A DNA stretch of 64,000 nucleotides from NCBI GenBank assembly GCA_013152085.1, contig JAADHC010000025.1:45097-109096 (forward strand), written 5' to 3'. Positions within the stretch are counted from its first letter, which is position 1; each line of letters begins with the position of its first letter. This DNA comes from Chlorobiota bacterium. GTDB lineage: Bacteria; Bacteroidota; Bacteroidia; Bacteroidales; VadinHA17. This document shows positions 1 through 9,047 of the stretch, in pieces. The notes beneath the pieces were generated by a model. It did not search any database. It was not told the DNA's origin and worked only from the letters and a program-made list of their open reading frames with translations. The translations under genes and the position numbers were made by a program.

Positions 1-318
1 GAAGTGGATACGGCGGGCAGGGATACGGCACTGCAGGAGATTTTTTATGAAATTGAACAATTGAGAAAAGAGAAAGTTCCTGACCATGAGTTGCAACTGG
101 TCAAAAACTATCATATGGGAAATCTCCTGCAGGCATTCGACGGCGTGATGAATAAAGCCGATCTTACGCGATCGTTGCTGATCACATATACACCATTTGA
201 TTATTTTTCCCGTTTAACAAAAGAAATAAATGCGGTAACACCGGAAAAAATACGTTCTCTGGCACAAAAATATCTGGACCCTGAGTCGTTAACGGTCGTT
301 ACTGCCGGACCGAAATAA
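1..318 (+). CDS. M16-family zinc peptidase, C-terminal fragment
   Basis: The frame is open from the first base, so only the last ~105 residues of a longer protein are present. The helical C-terminal pattern (QLVKNYHMGNLLQAFDG, then VTPEKIRSLAQKYLDPESL and a final TVVTAGPK) is typical of the inactive C-terminal half-domain of M16 (insulinase/pitrilysin/MPP-like) peptidases, in which a last beta strand follows an AQKYL helix. The HxxEH zinc site would lie outside the window, so activity cannot be judged. In Bacteroidota such proteins are usually periplasmic or secreted. The following gene starts 11 nt after the stop and may be co-transcribed. Confidence 0.75.
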   Translation, partial: EVDTAGRDTALQEIFYEIEQLRKEKVPDHELQLVKNYHMGNLLQAFDGVMNKADLTRSLLITYTPFDYFSRLTKEINAVTPEKIRSLAQKYLDPESLTVVTAGPK

Positions 319-328
319 CCTGAGCCAT

Positions 329-1840
329 ATGCATAAAACTTTCGTCAGGGAAGTCATCATTGCTTTCGGGATGATCCTGATCCGATCAGCCTGTTTCCCG
401 GGCTACGGCCAGCAGGATACAATACCTCCTGTAACTCCGGTGCTGGAATATATCTCCGTGGATCCCGGAAACGGAAACACCTCCCTTTTCTGGGAACCAA
501 GTCCTGACAGTGATGTTCTCGGCTATATTATCTACAGGATGCAAAATAATGTCTGGGTCCCTATCGATTCACTTTTTCGTGCTGATGATACTACCTATAC
601 TGATTTGACTTCCCGAGCTGCTTTTTTCCCGGAATCCTATGTTATTGCTGCCTTTGACACAACCAGAAATCGAAGTCCGCTCACCCCACCCCATCAAACG
701 GTATTTTTACAATCCGAACTTGACTCGTGCTTTGCTGAAATAAACCTCGGCTGGAATGCATATACAGGATGGGATACACTCAGCCGGTATCGTATTTTTA
801 TGAAAGAAGGAACAGGTATATACCTGCCAGTGGATTCCGTTTCCGGGAATCGTATAAAAGATACCATAACCGACATCACAGCCAATAAAACTTATTGTTT
901 TTATGTTGCAGCCGTTCATCCCGCCGGATACATATCCACATCAAACGGCACCTGCACACAGGCCGGCATGTTACAACCTCCGGCGTATATTCTGGCCAAC
1001 GGAGCTATGGTATCGGATAATAAAGATGTAGCTCTTTCTTTCTATCCTGATACTTCAGGAGAATTGAACAGGTATAATCTTTTCAGAAAAAACGATCCTG
1101 CTGCTCCATGGAATTTAATTGCTGCACTGGTTGATTCACCCGGCAGGGAAATTCAGTATACGGATCATTTAGATACCATCAATACTCCGCTCTACTATAA
1201 ACTTGCTGCTCTCAATCCATGTGGTGAAAATATCACCTGGTCCAATACGGCAACAGCCATGTTGCTTAACGGGATCAATGACGGATTTATAAATCAACTC
1301 ACCTGGACCCCTTACCTTACTTATCCCGGCGGTGTGGAAAGTTATACGGTTTACAGGCAAAATCCCGACTGGTCATGGAACCCGGTTGGTACGGTTAACG
1401 GAACGGATACCTCTTTTTCGGACAACATTGAAATGTTACAATACCAACCCGGAAATAACGGAAAATATTGTTATTATGTTGAAGCCTCCGGCCGCAACAT
1501 GGACGGGATTGCCTCACTCCTGATCAGCAGGTCAACCATCATGTGCCTGACCGGAAAATTTACCCTTTTTGTTCCCAATGCATTTACCCCCGATAATGAT
1601 GGCCGGAATGATCTGTTTGCTCCGGTAATTACTTTTGCCCCGGTAACCTATCAAATGATTATCCGTAACCGGTGGGGAATAATACTCTTTGAGACAACCA
1701 ATTATCTGAAACCCTGGGATGGAAGGGATCTTTCCGGGAAAGCGGTTTCCGAAGGAACATACACGTATTTTATCCGGCTAACGACACCTGACAATGAGAT
1801 CCTCACCCGTACCGGTACGGTTACCGTGATCTATCCGTAA
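329..1840 (+). CDS. secreted FN3-like protein with T9SS type-B (CHU_C / gliding-motility) C-terminal domain
   Basis: 503 aa. An N-terminal hydrophobic segment ending near residue 28 (CFPGYGQ) looks like a signal peptide. Residues ~35-400 hold several repeated fibronectin-III-like beta modules (patterns such as SLFWEPSPDSDVLGYIIYR and LTWTPYLTYPGGVESYTVYR). From about residue 410 comes the hallmark FVPNAFTPDNDGRNDLF, followed by RNRWG, WDGRD and GTYTY, which is the gliding-motility-associated C-terminal domain used as a type-B sorting signal by the type IX secretion system. The protein is therefore predicted to be exported across the outer membrane and possibly attached to the surface. No enzymatic motif is visible; an adhesive or structural role is only an inference. 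Confidence 0.85.
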   Translation: MHKTFVREVIIAFGMILIRSACFPGYGQQDTIPPVTPVLEYISVDPGNGNTSLFWEPSPDSDVLGYIIYRMQNNVWVPIDSLFRADDTTYTDLTSRAAFFPESYVIAAFDTTRNRSPLTPPHQTVFLQSELDSCFAEINLGWNAYTGWDTLSRYRIFMKEGTGIYLPVDSVSGNRIKDTITDITANKTYCFYVAAVHPAGYISTSNGTCTQAGMLQPPAYILANGAMVSDNKDVALSFYPDTSGELNRYNLFRKNDPAAPWNLIAALVDSPGREIQYTDHLDTINTPLYYKLAALNPCGENITWSNTATAMLLNGINDGFINQLTWTPYLTYPGGVESYTVYRQNPDWSWNPVGTVNGTDTSFSDNIEMLQYQPGNNGKYCYYVEASGRNMDGIASLLISRSTIMCLTGKFTLFVPNAFTPDNDGRNDLFAPVITFAPVTYQMIIRNRWGIILFETTNYLKPWDGRDLSGKAVSEGTYTYFIRLTTPDNEILTRTGTVTVIYP

Positions 1841-1878
1841 AAAAATTATACACCGATCGTTTTCATTTTTCCCGGAGG

Positions 1879-1900
1879 AAATCCCGTTCGAACGGGATTT
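1879..1900 (+). terminator. 22-bp perfect palindrome, probable terminator
   Basis: A perfect inverted repeat with half-site AAATCCCGTTC lies 39 nt after the preceding stop and is followed by TTTAACTAATTTT. As RNA it would fold as a hairpin with a tight central loop plus a short U tract, consistent with a terminator. It sits immediately before the promoter box of the next gene, so a regulatory operator cannot be excluded. Confidence 0.5.
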
Positions 1901-1904
1901 TAAC

Positions 1905-1912
1905 TAATTTTG
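1905..1912 (+). promoter_or_regulatory. predicted -7 box TAATTTTG for the rsh gene
   Basis: TAATTTTG matches the Bacteroidota -7 consensus TAnnTTTG and lies 35 nt before the ATG. No clear TTG -33 box was confirmed. Confidence 0.45.
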
Positions 1913-1946
1913 CTGAACTGCCTTTTAATAAAGGAAGATTGAAGCC

Positions 1947-4196
1947 ATGACCGTTTTAACCAGTAAAGAGAAAGAGGAGATTCAACATCAGTTCACCCTG
2001 CTTTTGGAGAAAAGCCCGCGACTAAAGAAAAAAACAGATCGTGAACTGGTAGAGAAAGCATTAAGCCTGGCTAATGAAGCCCATAAAAACATGCGCAGAC
2101 GGTCGGGAGAGCCCTACATTTTTCATCCCCTGTCCGTTGCCCGTATTGTTTCCGAAGAAATCGGCCTCGGATCGCTATCCATCATTTGTGCCCTTTTGCA
2201 TGATGTCGTTGAGGATACGGACTACACTCTTGAAGACATTGAATATCAATTTGGTGAAAAAGCGGCTACGATTATTGACGGTCTCACTAAAATTTCCGGT
2301 GCATTTGATAACCAAACCTCTACACAAGCGGAGAATTTCAGAAAAATCTTACTGACACTTTCAGACGATGTCAGGGTTATCCTGATAAAACTGGCAGACC
2401 GGCTGCATAATATGCGTACGCTGCATGCTATGCCTGCCGAGAAACAATTAAAAATAGCCTCTGAGACTATATTTATTTATGCACCTCTGGCGCACCGGCT
2501 GGGATTACATGCGATCAAAACCGAGTTGGAGGACCTTAGTCTGAAATACCGCCACCCGCAGGTTTATGATGAAATTGCTCATAAGATCCGTGAAAAAGAA
2601 AAAAGCCGGATTGCAGAGATCAACAGATTTTCCCTGCCGATCATCGAGGCATTGGAAAAAAATCATATACAATTTGATATCAACGGCAGACCCAAATCGA
2701 TCTATTCGGTCTGGAAGAAAATGCAGACAAAAAATATACCTTTTGAAGAAGTATATGATTTGCTTGCCATAAGGATAATCTTTGAACCAAAGCCAAGAAT
2801 TTCGGAAAAAGCATTATGCTGGAATATTTATTCACTGATTACTGATATTTATATACCCAAACCCGACAGATTGAGAGACTGGATCAGCAAACCAAAGGCT
2901 AATGGATACGAAGCACTACATGCCACGGTGATGGGACCCAGCGGGAAATGGGTCGAAGTTCAGATCCGTTCTCGCCGTATGGACGAGATTGCCGAACGGG
3001 GTTATGCAGCCCACTGGAAATATAAAGGCATCAACGCGCAGGTTAACGAACTGGATGTCTGGCTAAGAAAAATCCGGGAACTTCTTGAGGACCCCAATGA
3101 AAATGCCCTGGAATTCCTTGATGAATTCAAGCTAAATCTCTATTCATCCGAAATACTTGTTTTCACACCCAAAGGGCACATTAAATCCCTGCCTAAAAAT
3201 GCATCAACTCTTGATTTTGCTTATGAAATTCACTCCGAGATCGGGAACCACGCCATCGGAGCCAAAGTAAATCACCGACTGGTACCCTTAAGCTATAAAC
3301 TGTCGAGTGGCGACCAGGTGGAAATTCTGACTTCTGATAAACAAAAACCACAACGGGAATGGCTCGATTATGTAAATACGGTTAAAGCAAAAGTTAACAT
3401 AAAGAAATCACTGAAAACAGATACAAGGAGCCGCATCCAGACGGGGAAACTGAAACTGGAATCCAAATTGAAAGAACTTGATATCCCTTTGAGTGCACGT
3501 GTGTTCCGTAAATTGTTACCTGCTTATGAAGTACTTTCCAAAGACGAATTGTATTCAAAGATCGGCTTGGACCTTATAGATCTTTCAGATATAAAAAAGA
3601 TACTGAAACAAAAATCTAAAAATAAACTGGTCAAATACTGGGAATTGCAGTTCCTCAGAAGTAAAAATACCAAAGAAGCAGAAGATAACGGGGAGGCTCT
3701 GCAGGAAAAACAAAAAAATCAGGAGAAAAAAACCCTTGTCTTGCATGAAGATCCTGATGCCACTGAATCATTCTATAAAATTGCTCCGTGCTGTAAACCT
3801 ATTCCGGGAGACCAGGTTACAGGCTATCAGGATCCTGACACCGACCAGGTGATTATCCACAAATCCAATTGTCCGGTGATTGTCAAACTGGCTTCCGAAC
3901 ATGGTGAAAGGATCATCCCTGTCAGATGGACTGCTCACAAAGTCCTTTCTTTTCTGACAAGAATCAAGATTGTTGGTATTGACCGGATAGGAATTTTGAA
4001 TGATATTACCTCTGTAGTCTCAAAAGTTCTTAATGTAAACATCCGTGCCCTCAATGTTGATGTAGATGATGGTATTTTTAATGCAACCCTGGATATCTAT
4101 GTTCACAGCACTGTCCATCTGAACAACCTGGTATATGAACTGGCAAAAATTAAAAGCGTAGAGAAAGTGAACCGCGAAGAAACCATTGTGGAATAG
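1947..4196 (+). CDS. rsh: bifunctional (p)ppGpp synthetase/hydrolase, RelA/SpoT family
   Basis: 749 aa, the usual length for a long RSH protein controlling the stringent response. Domains in order: HD hydrolase (HPLSVARIV; catalytic HD in LLHDVVEDTD near residue 85), nucleotidyltransferase/synthetase (RPKSIYSVWKKMQ, ANGYEALHATVMGP, EVQIRSRRMDEIAERGYAAHW, residues ~230-370), TGS (VFTPKGHIKSLPKNASTLDF, ~400-465), a cysteine-containing helical segment (APCCKPIPGD, ~615) and a C-terminal ACT domain (~670-745). The intact HD box and the basic RLRD in the synthetase region, rather than an acidic EXDD, argue for a bifunctional enzyme that both makes and degrades (p)ppGpp. Monocistronic; the next gene is 99 nt downstream. 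Confidence 0.95.
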   Translation: MTVLTSKEKEEIQHQFTLLLEKSPRLKKKTDRELVEKALSLANEAHKNMRRRSGEPYIFHPLSVARIVSEEIGLGSLSIICALLHDVVEDTDYTLEDIEYQFGEKAATIIDGLTKISGAFDNQTSTQAENFRKILLTLSDDVRVILIKLADRLHNMRTLHAMPAEKQLKIASETIFIYAPLAHRLGLHAIKTELEDLSLKYRHPQVYDEIAHKIREKEKSRIAEINRFSLPIIEALEKNHIQFDINGRPKSIYSVWKKMQTKNIPFEEVYDLLAIRIIFEPKPRISEKALCWNIYSLITDIYIPKPDRLRDWISKPKANGYEALHATVMGPSGKWVEVQIRSRRMDEIAERGYAAHWKYKGINAQVNELDVWLRKIRELLEDPNENALEFLDEFKLNLYSSEILVFTPKGHIKSLPKNASTLDFAYEIHSEIGNHAIGAKVNHRLVPLSYKLSSGDQVEILTSDKQKPQREWLDYVNTVKAKVNIKKSLKTDTRSRIQTGKLKLESKLKELDIPLSARVFRKLLPAYEVLSKDELYSKIGLDLIDLSDIKKILKQKSKNKLVKYWELQFLRSKNTKEAEDNGEALQEKQKNQEKKTLVLHEDPDATESFYKIAPCCKPIPGDQVTGYQDPDTDQVIIHKSNCPVIVKLASEHGERIIPVRWTAHKVLSFLTRIKIVGIDRIGILNDITSVVSKVLNVNIRALNVDVDDGIFNATLDIYVHSTVHLNNLVYELAKIKSVEKVNREETIVE

Positions 4197-4295
4197 TTCT
4201 CTTTGTTATGTGTCTTATTAAAAATAAATCTAAATAAGCTTTTCTTTGCGATTTTTTTTTTCTATTTTGGCAAAGTTAAATAAAACGCTCCTGTA

Positions 4296-4760
4296 ATGGT
4301 AAATGAGGAAACGAAACAGACAGTGAAGAAGATTTTCACGGACTACCTTGAAAAAAAGGGACATCGCAAAACACCCGAACGTTTTGCCATCCTTGAGGAG
4401 ATATATTCGCGGAACGGACATTTTGACATCGAATCGCTCTACATTTCCATGAAAAACAAGAATTACAGGGTCAGCCGGGCCACGCTTTACAATACCATTG
4501 ATCTGTTGTTAGACTGTAACCTGGTGATTAAACATCAGTTTGGGAAGAATATCGCACAATTTGAGAGATCATACCAATGCAGCCAGCACGATCACCTGAT
4601 CGATACAGAAACCGGTAAAGTCATTGAGTTTTGCGATCCGAGGATACATGATATCATCCGCACAGCATCGGAGCTAAATAATTTCAAACCCCTATACCAC
4701 TCTCTGTATATTTACGGGGTAAGTGCAGATATCAAGGAAAAAACTACCGGGAACAGATAA
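4296..4760 (+). CDS. Fur-family transcriptional regulator lacking structural CxxC motifs
   Basis: 154 aa. The N-terminal winged helix has the Fur recognition pattern ([13 protein letters not shown], then [21 protein letters not shown]). The C-terminal dimerisation domain keeps the histidine-rich metal segment (QHDHLI), but where canonical Fur has CxxCG this protein has DTETG; only isolated cysteines remain (YQC, EFC). Such CxxC-less Fur forms are known, for instance in Alphaproteobacteria. The sensed metal cannot be assigned, so no gene symbol is given. A possible promoter (TATTTTG) lies about 30 nt before the ATG. It could control iron, zinc or peroxide responses. Confidence 0.85.
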   Translation: MVNEETKQTVKKIFTDYLEKKGHRKTPERFAILEEIYSRNGHFDIESLYISMKNKNYRVSRATLYNTIDLLLDCNLVIKHQFGKNIAQFERSYQCSQHDHLIDTETGKVIEFCDPRIHDIIRTASELNNFKPLYHSLYIYGVSADIKEKTTGNR

Positions 4761-4912
4761 TTAACGGAATATTTCATTTACATTCGTGCCCGCTGCACAT
4801 TCGGGATGGTTAAATAATTTGTAATTTGCACTCCGGTTTAAAGGTTTGGATGACTGTATGACACAAAATATCAAAACATTAACTATCAATATACTTATAA
4901 AACCAACCCGTT

Positions 4913-6178
4913 TTGAAAGCTGATATTCTGTTAGGTTTACAATGGGGAGACGAAGGCAAAGGGAAAATTGTAGATGTCCTTACACCCCGCTATGATGTTA
5001 TTGCCCGTTTCCAGGGTGGACCGAATGCCGGACATTCATTGCAGTTTGACAATCAACAACATGTTTTGCATACCATTCCGTCAGGTATCTTTCATAAAGA
5101 TAAGCTCAATATCATCGGCAACGGCGTTGTAATTGATCCGGTAATTTTTATTCATGAAATTCAGGAACTGAAGGCTTACGGGATAGATCCTTCTTCTAAC
5201 CTGGTCATATCTCAAAAAGCGCATCTTATCCTTCCCACCCACAGGATGCTGGATGCGGCAGCAGAGGCATCCAAAGGGAAAAGCAAGATCGGTTCGACCC
5301 TCAAAGGTATCGGCCCGACCTATATGGATAAAACCGGCCGTAACGGATTACGTACCGGTGATCTGATATTGCCCGGTTTCAGCGAGAAGTATAAAACATT
5401 GAAAGAAAAGCACCTGAAACTGCTCAAACTTTATGATTTTGACGAAGATCTTTCTGACTATGAGAATGAGTGGTTCAGTGCCATTGAAATCCTCCGCTCT
5501 TTTCCTTTGGTGGAAAGTGAATACCTGGTAAAAGAAATTCTTGATGAAGGAAAGTCTCTGCTGGCCGAAGGGGCCCAGGGGACATTACTGGATATTGATT
5601 TTGGCTCCTACCCTTTTGTAACCTCATCCAATACTATTGCTGCCGGAGCACTCACCGGGTTGGGTCTGGCCCCTTCGCGATGCGGTAAAGTCTATGGAAT
5701 ATTCAAAGCTTATTGCACGCGTGTGGGAATGGGGCCCTTCCCTACCGAGTTGCAGAATGATGCCGGTCGCTTTTTACAGGATAAAGGCCATGAATTCGGG
5801 GCAACTACAGGCCGGCCCCGGCGTTGCGGCTGGCTCGACCTGCCTGCCTTGCGCTATGCCATTATGCTCAACGGTGTAACAGAATTGATCATGACCAAAG
5901 GGGATGTACTTACCGGACTCAAAACATTCAATGTATGTACGCACTACCAAAAAGACGATCAAACAATTGATCGTGTTCCTTTTGATATAAGCGATGACTA
6001 CAAACCTGTTTACAAGACTTTTAAAGGTTGGGACCGGAATATCTCGGACATCCGTACCTACAGCTCTTTACCCCCGGAGTTCAGGGTATATAAAGAATTT
6101 ATTGAATCGCAAACGGGCATTCCGTTAACCATAATCTCTGTCGGACCAGAAAGGGAGGCCGTTATCCGACTAAAATAA
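4913..6178 (+). CDS. purA: adenylosuccinate synthetase, TTG start
   Basis: 421 aa. Converts IMP and aspartate to adenylosuccinate using GTP, the first committed step of AMP synthesis, in the cytoplasm. Signature segments: LLGLQWGDEGKGKIVD at the N terminus with the catalytic Asp, GPNAGHS, IGSTLKGIGPTYMDK, LAEGAQGTLLDIDFGSYPFVTSSN, and TTGRPRRCGWLD. The frame has a stop (TAA at 4898) just upstream and no ATG before the conserved N terminus, so the start is TTG at 4913, encoding the usual MKxDxLLGLQWGDEG beginning. No strong Shine-Dalgarno is visible. Confidence 0.95.
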   Translation: MKADILLGLQWGDEGKGKIVDVLTPRYDVIARFQGGPNAGHSLQFDNQQHVLHTIPSGIFHKDKLNIIGNGVVIDPVIFIHEIQELKAYGIDPSSNLVISQKAHLILPTHRMLDAAAEASKGKSKIGSTLKGIGPTYMDKTGRNGLRTGDLILPGFSEKYKTLKEKHLKLLKLYDFDEDLSDYENEWFSAIEILRSFPLVESEYLVKEILDEGKSLLAEGAQGTLLDIDFGSYPFVTSSNTIAAGALTGLGLAPSRCGKVYGIFKAYCTRVGMGPFPTELQNDAGRFLQDKGHEFGATTGRPRRCGWLDLPALRYAIMLNGVTELIMTKGDVLTGLKTFNVCTHYQKDDQTIDRVPFDISDDYKPVYKTFKGWDRNISDIRTYSSLPPEFRVYKEFIESQTGIPLTIISVGPEREAVIRLK

Positions 6179-6228
6179 CATGTTTTAACAGACTTGTTTG
6201 GTTCCGGAAACTGAAAATACAAAAGAGA

Positions 6229-6257
6229 CTGTCTGATTCTATTCCGGACAGCTTTTT
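6229..6257 (+). terminator. weak hairpin terminator after purA
   Basis: CTGTCTG pairs with the later CCGGACAG (7 bp, one G-U), followed by C and five T. It lies between the purA stop and the end of the convergent MFS gene. Confidence 0.45.
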
Positions 6258-6276
6258 GTATCATCAAAATACCGGA

Positions 6277-7974
6277 TTATGCTTCGGCCTTTTGAATGTT
6301 AGGCTTCTCAAGTCCGTAATCCTTCTTGCGATCTTCGATCTTAAGCAGGAAGGCAAATAACAGGGATATTACCGAAAGAGCAAGGAATATCAAAATATCA
6401 TAGAGATAATTATACCGGAGATTCAGCTTTTCTTCATTAACCGCCTGAAATGCACTTTCTGACCCGGCCCGTATCACTTTAATAAGAACAACATCCTTGT
6501 TACCGGAAAGATTTACATTATTAATGTTTTGACGAATTCCGGTATAGATTTCATTGCCGACTTTCTTCTTATCCAAAACATCAGAAGGTACCGGTTCATA
6601 ATGCGAATACTGAACGATAGAATCCACCGCTGTTCCCGTAGCCTTTTCAATGGCCCTGTCTATCTCTTTTGGAGTAAACATAGCCGTTGAGAGGGATTCT
6701 TTAAATGCTTTCTCTATAGCTCCTTTCACTAGTATTTTATTGGGGGAAACATCGGGATTGGTGGCATTCAGTACAAAGCCCAACAGCAGCGGAATAAACA
6801 ATAAACCAATATTCTGTATCCAGAATATCACGGCATAGGCTGTCCCCAGTTGTTTCTCCGGAATGATTTTCGGTACCGAAGGCCACATAGCAGATGGAAC
6901 CAGCGAAAATCCAACCCCCAGAATGATCACCATTGCAGCTGCCACCCACCACATTCGTAAAGAAGGAATTGCCAGCACCCCGTGAACAAAGACCAGGATC
7001 ATCGCTCCAACGATCATGATCGTGGCTCCCTTACCGAATTTATCATATATTCCACCAAAAACCGGTGTTAGAAAGATCGTTCCGAAAGGCAGTAAAAGAG
7101 TGATGGTCCCGGCCAGATTGGGACTCACATTATATTTATTGATCATCAGGTCATTGGCATAGAACAAAAATGGGAATACCGCCGAATAAAATAAAACACA
7201 TAAAATGGCAATATACCAGAATCCCCGGTTTGTAATAATGTAACCAATATCTTTGATCTTGAATTCATCTTCTTCCGATTTTTCTTCTTTGGACGCCTCC
7301 TCTGACTTATCAAGTTTAATATCCATGATGGAAAAGGAGATAAAGGATATCACTCCGATCAACATTACAATTAATGCAAACAGGATAGGTGCCGTTACAC
7401 TGAATTTTTTTGCCAGCGGTATGGATATCCCCAGTGCCAGGCCAGTACCCAGCCGGGCAATTGACATTTGCATCCCCATGGCCAGGGCCAACTCCTTTCC
7501 CTTGAACCATCTCACTACCGCCTTGGAGATCGTGATTCCCGTGGCTTCGGTTCCAACCCCAAATATGGCAAACCCAAAGGACGACCATAAAACCTGGGTT
7601 TTCATATCTCCAAGCAGGGGTAAATGCACTACAGCATTTTCTGGAAACTGATGAGATATGGCCCAGTAATTTATGGCTGTGCCAATAAACATAATCAGTG
7701 TTGCTCCCAAACCCGTTTTTCTGACGCCCAGTTTATCCAGAATAAAACCACTGATGATAAGCATAACCAGAAAAACATTAAACCAGGCATAAGCAGAGGT
7801 ATAGGTTCCAAAATCCCCGCTATTCCATCCAAGGATACTTTCCAGCATAGGCTTTATAGCGGAAAGTGCATAATTAAAATAGTAGGCACCGAAAATAGAT
7901 AATGAAACCAGAACCAAGGCCGTCCATCGCGCTACTGTCGATTCTCTCAAAGATTTTCTGATATGCTCTGTCAT
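6277..7974 (-). CDS. MFS permease (possibly MFSD1-like)
   Basis: 565 aa with about 12 hydrophobic segments. The N-terminal half is well formed (WTALVLVSLSIFGAYYFNYALSA; FVLGVGTEATG-like SFGFAIFGVGTEATGITISKAVVRWFKGKELALAMGM). A charged loop (KSEEASKEEKSEEDEFK) separates the two six-helix bundles. A long soluble segment of about 100 residues (~430-525) sits before the last transmembrane helix, which is unusual for MFS carriers. The WFKGKELALAMG stretch resembles the group containing MFSD1, animal members of which export dipeptides from lysosomes, but substrate assignment from sequence alone is not safe. Convergent with purA; divergent from the cytidylate-kinase-like gene. Inner membrane. Confidence 0.8.
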   Translation of the reverse strand: MTEHIRKSLRESTVARWTALVLVSLSIFGAYYFNYALSAIKPMLESILGWNSGDFGTYTSAYAWFNVFLVMLIISGFILDKLGVRKTGLGATLIMFIGTAINYWAISHQFPENAVVHLPLLGDMKTQVLWSSFGFAIFGVGTEATGITISKAVVRWFKGKELALAMGMQMSIARLGTGLALGISIPLAKKFSVTAPILFALIVMLIGVISFISFSIMDIKLDKSEEASKEEKSEEDEFKIKDIGYIITNRGFWYIAILCVLFYSAVFPFLFYANDLMINKYNVSPNLAGTITLLLPFGTIFLTPVFGGIYDKFGKGATIMIVGAMILVFVHGVLAIPSLRMWWVAAAMVIILGVGFSLVPSAMWPSVPKIIPEKQLGTAYAVIFWIQNIGLLFIPLLLGFVLNATNPDVSPNKILVKGAIEKAFKESLSTAMFTPKEIDRAIEKATGTAVDSIVQYSHYEPVPSDVLDKKKVGNEIYTGIRQNINNVNLSGNKDVVLIKVIRAGSESAFQAVNEEKLNLRYNYLYDILIFLALSVISLLFAFLLKIEDRKKDYGLEKPNIQKAEA

Positions 7975-8249
7975 GATTATGCGGTTTAATTTTCAAAATA
8001 ATGATTGCGAAATTAAGAGAATAGAATGCATCACAAAAGAAAAACCCATAAAAATGTTCAGGAATAGTCGAAAAATGTTTACGTAATCCCTGAATTTCCT
8101 GATTTTTACAACTACATCTTTTTTAGCAGAGGCCTTCTGTTTTTTTCAAGTTGAAGAATTCCTGTTGAGTAAATGGGAATACTACAATGTTGTTTAACAT
8201 TGCTTTTCAGATAAAAAATGATTAATTTTTGCAGTTCAATATTATAGTC

Positions 8250-8939
8250 ATGCCTGTTGATATTACACGCTATGCTATCGAACGGCTCAGGGAAAGGGAA
8301 ACCCGGAAATCCCAAGCCGGACCGGTGATTACTATCAGCCGTGAATATGGATGTCCATCCAAAATTATTGCCGGAGAATTAACCAAAGTCATTCGTTCAG
8401 AAAGTAAGAAAAAAGATCGCACGAAATGGCACTGGGTAAGTAAAGAGATCCTTCAGGAAGCTGCTTCTTCTCTGGGAATGACCCCGCGTGAAATCAAATA
8501 TGTTTTTGAGTACAAAGAACATACGGTTTTTGATGAAATACTGGTTGCACAGTCAAAAAGATATTATCACAGTGATAAGAAAATTCGCAAAACCATAAGT
8601 GAGGTTATACGCGCACTCGGATGGGAAGGACATGTGATAATCGTAGGTAGAGCCGGTGTTGCCATTACACGTGAAATTGAAAAATCGCTACATGTCCGGC
8701 TAATGGCACCTAAACGCTGGCGTACCGTCCAGGTAGCAAAAAACCACAATATTTCACCCGCTGAAGCAACCAAACTTATTGACGAAATGGATACCAAGCG
8801 GCGGAAGTTTATGGAATACTATCTTAAATCAAGTCCCGGTATAGATTTGTTTGATATCGTTCTCAATTGCAGTACGCTGTCGGTACAGGAGATCGTACGT
8901 TTTATCTTCCTCCTGGCTGAAGAAAAAAAACTCGTTTAG
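8250..8939 (+). CDS. cytidylate-kinase-like family protein
   Basis: 229 aa from ATG 8250; the ORF track begins seven codons earlier, but the upstream residues lack family character. The N-terminal segment (GPVITISREYGCPSKIIAGELTKVI) resembles the start of the cytidylate-kinase-like family (P-loop kinase fold, Cmk-related), though the glycine loop is not a canonical Walker A. Later motifs HVIIVGRAGVAI, HVRLMAPKRWRTVQVAKN and FDIVLNCSTLSVQEIV match the nucleoside-monophosphate-kinase-like core and lid. True Cmk proteins are of similar size but have a standard GPSGSGKST loop, so a direct CMP kinase role is doubtful. The substrate is unknown. Followed 108 nt later by the acyl-CoA ligase on the same strand. 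Confidence 0.75.
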   Translation: MPVDITRYAIERLRERETRKSQAGPVITISREYGCPSKIIAGELTKVIRSESKKKDRTKWHWVSKEILQEAASSLGMTPREIKYVFEYKEHTVFDEILVAQSKRYYHSDKKIRKTISEVIRALGWEGHVIIVGRAGVAITREIEKSLHVRLMAPKRWRTVQVAKNHNISPAEATKLIDEMDTKRRKFMEYYLKSSPGIDLFDIVLNCSTLSVQEIVRFIFLLAEEKKLV

Positions 8940-9047
8940 CTTACATCTCAATTTCCCTCTTCCGGGATTTATTAATGAATCCTGATCATCCAAAAGTTTT
9001 TTCACAGGATTTTTCTATCTTGAGCCGTAATCCAAAAACATCTTACC

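Noticed and set aside
7253-7651. 132-aa plus-strand ORF inside the MFS gene.
   Set aside because: Antisense shadow of membrane-protein codons.
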